From Okeania sp. SIO1I7 (GTDB lineage: Bacteria > Cyanobacteriota > Cyanobacteriia > Cyanobacteriales > Microcoleaceae), in contig JAAHGF010000001.1 in assembly GCA_010672585.1 (NCBI GenBank), forward strand, positions 1 to 64,000: DNA of 64,000 nt, in the 5' to 3' direction. The translations under genes were made by a program, and so were the position numbers. The notes beneath the pieces were generated by a model that saw nothing but the letters and a program-made list of their open reading frames with translations, ran no database searches and had not been told where the DNA came from. This document shows, piece by piece, positions 60,273-64,000 of this stretch. Every line of letters begins with the position of its first letter. Within the stretch, counting starts at the first letter, position 1.

Positions 60273-61637
60273 ATGGCACTCATACTATTTGTTCAAGGGG
60301 GCGCTTATGCACTGTTGCAAAATATTGGTACTATTACTTTATTGTTAATTGTTTTGCCGTTTAACTTACTAATAGTAACACCATCCATTGTCTGGAAATT
60401 TATAGGTAAAAAAAATCAAAAAAAAGTAGCATCTCAAAACCAGAAAAATGTCTTAATTACGGGCGCAAAAATGACAAAATCTTTGCAACTTGCCCGTTCA
60501 TTTCATGCAGCAGGACACAAAGTTTTTCTATTAGATTCTAATAAATATTGGTTATCAGGAAATAGGTTTTCTAATGCCGTTACAGGTTTTTACACTGTAC
60601 CTGCACCAAAGAAAAATTGGGATGGTTATTGCCAGGAATTACTGGAGATTGTCAAGAAAGAAAAGATAGATATATTTATCCCTGTCTCGGGTGCTGCTGT
60701 TTGCTACTATGAATCTTTGGTAAAACCAATTTTATCTCCCCATTGTGAAGTATTTCACTTTGACCCTGACATCACTAAAATGTTAGATAATAAATTTACT
60801 TTTATTGAAAAAGCTAAAAGTTTTGGTTTGTCTGTACCAAAATCATTTTTGATTACAGATCCCGAACAAATTCTCAATTTTGACTTTGCTACTGATGGTA
60901 GTAAGTATATTCTCAAAAGTATTCCTTACGACTCAGTGCGTCGTTTAAATATGACAAAACTGCCGATGAATTCCAAATCAAAAATGGAGGAATTTATCAA
61001 CAGCTTACCAATTAGTGAAGAGAATCCCTGGATTATGCAGGAATTTGTTAAAGGCAAAGAATATTGTACCCATAGCACTGTCAGAGAAGGAAAAATTAGA
61101 CTGTATTGCTGTTGTGAATCATCAGAATTTCAAGTCAATTATCACCATGTTAATAAACCTCAAATTTATGAGTGGGTAGAAAAATTTGTCCGAGAATTAA
61201 ATATTACTGGGCAAATTTCCTTTGACTTTATTGAAACAGAAGATGGTCGAGTTTATCCTATTGAATGTAATCCGAGAACTCACTCAGCTATTACCACATT
61301 TCACGACCATCCAGGGGTAGCAGATACTTATTTAAAAGATAGTAAAAATGAAAATGATGCTTCACTAATACCACTGCAAAATAGTAAACCTACTTATTGG
61401 ACTTACCATGAACTATGGCGACTGATAAAAATCAGGTCTTTGGGGCAATTAAAAAGTTGGATAAAGAGAATTACTGCTGGAACAGATGCAATTTTTCAGG
61501 TGAATGATCCGTTACCATTTTTGATGGTACACCATTGGCAAATACCTTTACTGTTGTTGGGGAATCTACGAAAATTAAAAAGCTGGGTGAGCATCGACTT
61601 TTGTATTGGTAAACTGGTAGAATTGCAGGAAGAATAA
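60273..61637 (+). CDS. mysC: ATP-grasp ligase forming mycosporine-glycine
   Basis: 454 residues. Couples glycine to 4-deoxygadusol using ATP to give mycosporine-glycine. An N-terminal hydrophobic segment (TITLLLIVLPFNLLIV, about 20-35) probably anchors it. VLITGAKMTKSLQLARSFHA begins the pre-ATP-grasp domain; KYILKSIPYDSVRR and ECNPRTHSAITTF (Mg2+-binding) mark the ATP-grasp core. No MysD or NRPS domain is fused. The start lies just past a TnpB right end, so its original upstream region has been replaced; the first few residues may also be altered. Confidence 0.94.
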   Translation: MALILFVQGGAYALLQNIGTITLLLIVLPFNLLIVTPSIVWKFIGKKNQKKVASQNQKNVLITGAKMTKSLQLARSFHAAGHKVFLLDSNKYWLSGNRFSNAVTGFYTVPAPKKNWDGYCQELLEIVKKEKIDIFIPVSGAAVCYYESLVKPILSPHCEVFHFDPDITKMLDNKFTFIEKAKSFGLSVPKSFLITDPEQILNFDFATDGSKYILKSIPYDSVRRLNMTKLPMNSKSKMEEFINSLPISEENPWIMQEFVKGKEYCTHSTVREGKIRLYCCCESSEFQVNYHHVNKPQIYEWVEKFVRELNITGQISFDFIETEDGRVYPIECNPRTHSAITTFHDHPGVADTYLKDSKNENDASLIPLQNSKPTYWTYHELWRLIKIRSLGQLKSWIKRITAGTDAIFQVNDPLPFLMVHHWQIPLLLLGNLRKLKSWVSIDFCIGKLVELQEE

Positions 61638-61691
61638 ATATGGTGAATAATCCTCTAATATACTAGAGAAACTATAGGAATAAATTACCAA

Positions 61692-62215
61692 AAATTTCCA
61701 GTAGCTTGATTAAAATTAGGTTTTTTTGAAATAAATCTAACTTTGATTTCCCTGAATTTTAGGCTTTAATTTGAAGGAAAAAAAAAGCTTATTTGAAAAT
61801 AACATTAGCAACAAACTAAAAGTTAACCCACTAATATCATGTTCGGTTGAATACTTACACTTTAGAGGAAGGAAGGCAGAAGGCAGCGGGAGCTGGAGGC
61901 AGAAGGGAAGAAAGGGTTAAAAGGGATAAAGTTTTTTTATAACTGACCCGTCCGAACATGATATAACTAATGGATAAACAAATTTGGATTGCGATGACAT
62001 TTATTGCCTTTTTACTGTAAATTTCCAGTAGCTTGGGATGAAAATTAGGTGTTTTTGAAATAAATCTAACTTTGATTTTCCTGAATTTTAGGCTTTGCTT
62101 TGAAGCGAAAAAAAAGCTGATTTGAAAATAACATTAGCAACAAACTAAAAGCTAACCCACTAACTAATGGATAAACAAATTTGGATTGCGATGACATTTA
62201 TTGCCTTTTTACTGT
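61692..62215. repeat. Tandem duplication of the symporter leader, with a MITE in copy 1
   Basis: A ~197-bp unit starting AAATTTCCAGTAGCTTG and running to ATTGCCTTTTTACTGT is repeated at 61692-62018 and 62019-62215. Copy 1 also holds the 132-bp insertion described separately. Each copy includes the symporter's first 16 codons; copy 1 then stops (TAA). Copies differ at several bases, so the duplication is not recent. Confidence 0.9.
61835..61966. repeat. MITE family B, copy 5, with preserved empty site
   Basis: TATCATGTTCGG and CCGAACATGATA termini, flanked by TAA on both sides. Copy 2 of the surrounding duplication reads CCCACTAACTAATGG without it, so the insert is 132 bp including one TAA target duplication. 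Confidence 0.92.
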
Positions 62216-63603
62216 CATTTACAGTAGTAGGTATTTACTCCGCAACCCAAAAACAAAACACAACAAATGATTACTTACTTGCTAGTAGAAATGTTAATCC
62301 CTGGTTAACAGCTTTATCAGCAATGGCAACAGGTCAGAGTGGATATTTATTCATTGGAGTAATTGGCTTTACTTACAAAGTGGGAGTTGCTTCCATTTGG
62401 ATACCTGTTGCTTGGGCAATAGGAGACTATATTGCTTGGTGGATGATATTCAAAAAGTTGAGGTTAGTCTCTCAACAAACTAATTCAGATACAGTTTCCT
62501 CATTCCTCGGTCAAGAAAATCTAGAGCAAGGCAAAAATAACGGGCGCTGGATTACAATGATATCAGCCTTAATTACCATTGCTTTTCTCGGTACTTATGC
62601 CTCCGCTCAACTCGTAGCAGCAAGCAAAGGACTAAATGCAATATTTGGCTGGAACTATCAATTAGGAGTTATCATTGGAGCTATAATTGTCGTTATCTAC
62701 TGCTTTTCAGGAGGCATTCGTGCTTCTATCTGGACTGACTCGGTGCAGGCAATTTTGATGATTGGCTCCTTGTTCGTTCTGTGTATAGTTGGTTTGATTA
62801 ACTGTGGTGGTTTTGGAGGACTTTGGGCAAAACTCAATACAATTGACCCCAACCTGACAAATTGGATTCCGGCTAATTTGCCTTGGGGATTTTTCCCTTA
62901 CTTTTTGGGATGGGTAGTGGCAGGATTTGGCGCTGTAGGTCAACCTCATATATTAGTACGAGCAATGGCAATTGACTCTGCAGAGAATGTAGCTTTGGCT
63001 CGAAACATCAAATTTGTCTGCGGTCAAATGAACTCTGCTACAGCTTTTGGTGTTGGGTTAACAGCAAGAGCATTGTTACCAGATTTAATCACATCCAGTG
63101 ACCCAGAGTTGGCATTACCTTATCTATCTATGGAACTGTTACCAGCAGTTATGGTAGGGCTAATGTTAGCAGGATTATTTTCAGCAGCAATTTCCACAGC
63201 AGACTCTCAGATACTATCTTGTTCGGCTGCACTCAGTCAAGACTTGATTCCTAATACAGCTGATTCTTATAGAATGGCTAAAATTGCTACGTTAGTTGTC
63301 ACAGCTATTGTATTAGCAATTGCCCTAACAGGAGACAATAACGTATTCGCTTTAGTAATTTTCTCTTGGTCAGTTTTAGCTTGTGGTTTAGGACCGTTAT
63401 TGGTATTGCGGGTTTGGCAAAAGTCAGTGAGTCTACCAGTAGCGATCGCTATGATGATTATTGGTATTATTGTTTCCATAGCCTGGAATTTAGGACTTGG
63501 TTTATCGAGTGCTATTTATGAAGTGCTTCCCGGTATGGCTGCAGGCTTTATTGTTTATGGAATTGTTCATTTTTTGATCGACTCTAGAGAGTTGAGTAAA
63601 TAA
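62167..63603 (+). CDS. Sodium:solute symporter (SSS family, PutP-like)
   Basis: 478 residues with about 13 membrane segments. The sodium-site motif GLFSAAISTADSQILSCSAA near residues 337-356 is the SSS/PutP signature, and GQSGYLFIGVIGFTYKVG lies in TM2. The solute is not predictable; proline, other amino acids or osmolytes are typical. Its leader was tandemly duplicated. Lying downstream of mysC and before a DMT transporter, it could take part in MAA or precursor transport, but this is inference from position only. Confidence 0.9.
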   Translation: MDKQIWIAMTFIAFLLSFTVVGIYSATQKQNTTNDYLLASRNVNPWLTALSAMATGQSGYLFIGVIGFTYKVGVASIWIPVAWAIGDYIAWWMIFKKLRLVSQQTNSDTVSSFLGQENLEQGKNNGRWITMISALITIAFLGTYASAQLVAASKGLNAIFGWNYQLGVIIGAIIVVIYCFSGGIRASIWTDSVQAILMIGSLFVLCIVGLINCGGFGGLWAKLNTIDPNLTNWIPANLPWGFFPYFLGWVVAGFGAVGQPHILVRAMAIDSAENVALARNIKFVCGQMNSATAFGVGLTARALLPDLITSSDPELALPYLSMELLPAVMVGLMLAGLFSAAISTADSQILSCSAALSQDLIPNTADSYRMAKIATLVVTAIVLAIALTGDNNVFALVIFSWSVLACGLGPLLVLRVWQKSVSLPVAIAMMIIGIIVSIAWNLGLGLSSAIYEVLPGMAAGFIVYGIVHFLIDSRELSK

Positions 63604-63647
63604 AAAAATTGTACTACTTTGTATCGGTTTTATGAAGAGGGAAAAAG

Positions 63648-64000
63648 ATGGATGCTCCAAATAAAGTATCACGATTACAACTATTCTTATCATTACCGAT
63701 AGACTGTTTAGCTGCATTGATGGGTGGGACGATATGTCTATCTTTATCACCAATTTTCATCCGTTTGAGCGAATATGAAATCGGTCCAAATGCCACAATA
63801 TAGCAATGAGCGCTGGTATATTTACAAATTGCAGGAAAGGCCAAATAGCTGAAAGTCTTATATTATCGGCAATTTATTCCCCCTTCCGGAGCTGTTGCTT
63901 TCCGGAGCTGTTGCCTGCGCACAGCGCTATATTTAATCGCTTGTGGATTGCGACTGTTGCCTTTGGGTTAGTGAGTCTATTTTTAGCTGTGCGCGACCGA
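63648..64000 (+). pseudogene. EamA/DMT-superfamily transporter, interrupted by a MITE (3' partial)
   Basis: From the ATG at 63648, 51 codons encode the first membrane segment (MGGTICLSLSPIFIRLSEYE, then IGPNATI) and then hit TAG at 63801, the first bases of MITE E. After the element, from 63929, the reading IFNRLWIATVAFGLVSLFLA and VRDR continues the same protein to the window end. The insert is 131 bp, not a multiple of three, so translation cannot bridge it. Intact EamA genes are often next to mysABC. The 3' end is outside the window. Confidence 0.85.
63801..63931. repeat. MITE family E, copy 2, inside the EamA gene
   Basis: TATAGCAATGAGCGCTGG at the left, TTGCCTGCGCACAGCGCTAT at the right, 131 bp, inverted relative to 55407-55537. 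ATA occurs on both sides of the insert, consistent with a short target duplication. Confidence 0.9.

Overview
The window reads as chromosome from a filamentous, probably marine cyanobacterium. The evidence is the recurring HIP1 octamer GCGATCGC, the photosynthetic complex I gene ndhN next to ldpA, a Ycf45-type R3H ATPase, the cyanobacterial order of the ribosomal super-operon, a mycosporine-like amino acid (MAA) locus, and AT-rich intergenic DNA full of short repeats. A Trichodesmium/Okeania/Lyngbya-like relative is an inference from the low coding density and repeat load; no taxonomic marker was compared.

Layout. 1-9.3 kb: the 3' part of a TnpB gene, a small membrane-protein gene that it appears to have truncated, pyrE, a fused cbiG-cobJ cobalamin gene, a GHL10-type glycoside hydrolase, a VapBC-like toxin-antitoxin pair and a protein with a 9-bp-encoded Gln-Asn-Pro array. 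9.3-25.5 kb: an HpcH/HpaI aldolase, a 2OG-Fe oxygenase, an ABC-2 permease, an MscS channel with a strongly acidic tail, a double-domain SagB-like oxidoreductase, a pentapeptide protein, ilvC and ycf45, separated by 0.3-1.6 kb stretches of MITE-like repeats and TnpB remnants. 25.7-27.7 kb: ndhN and ldpA on the minus strand. 28.7-50.4 kb: the ribosomal super-operon rplC-rplD-rplW-(DUF192)-rplB-rpsS-rplV-rpsC-rplP-rpmC-rpsQ-rplN-rplX-rplE-rpsH-rplF-rplR-rpsE-rplO-secY-adk-infA-rpmJ-rpsM-rpsK-rpoA-rplQ-truA-rplM-rpsI-rpmE-prfA. Its order is canonical, but the gaps have been invaded by repeats and transposon debris. 50.4-55.6 kb: a likely orphan HEARO (IscB omega RNA), a conserved hypothetical gene, a second pentapeptide protein and 2.5 kb of non-coding DNA. 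55.6-64 kb: the MAA locus mysA-mysB-panD-[decayed TnpB]-mysC, then a Na+/solute symporter and the start of an EamA/DMT transporter split by a MITE.

How the genes work together. MysA makes demethyl-4-deoxygadusol from sedoheptulose 7-phosphate, MysB methylates it to 4-deoxygadusol and MysC adds glycine to give mycosporine-glycine. No mysD, mysE or mysH is visible before the window ends. A complete aspartate decarboxylase (panD), a source of beta-alanine, sits 69 bp after mysB. A Na+-coupled symporter and a DMT transporter follow mysC. Two inverted 131-bp copies of one MITE bracket this segment, and one of them lies inside the DMT transporter gene.

The second theme is mobile DNA. I separate at least five MITE-like families by their terminal repeats, plus heptamer-array repeats, G-rich palindromes, GGAAGAA microsatellites and about eight TnpB/omega-RNA relics, with no TnpA gene seen. 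One insertion has its empty site preserved next door by a tandem duplication (61.7-62.2 kb), which gives its length and target duplication directly. No tRNA, rRNA or CRISPR array was found.
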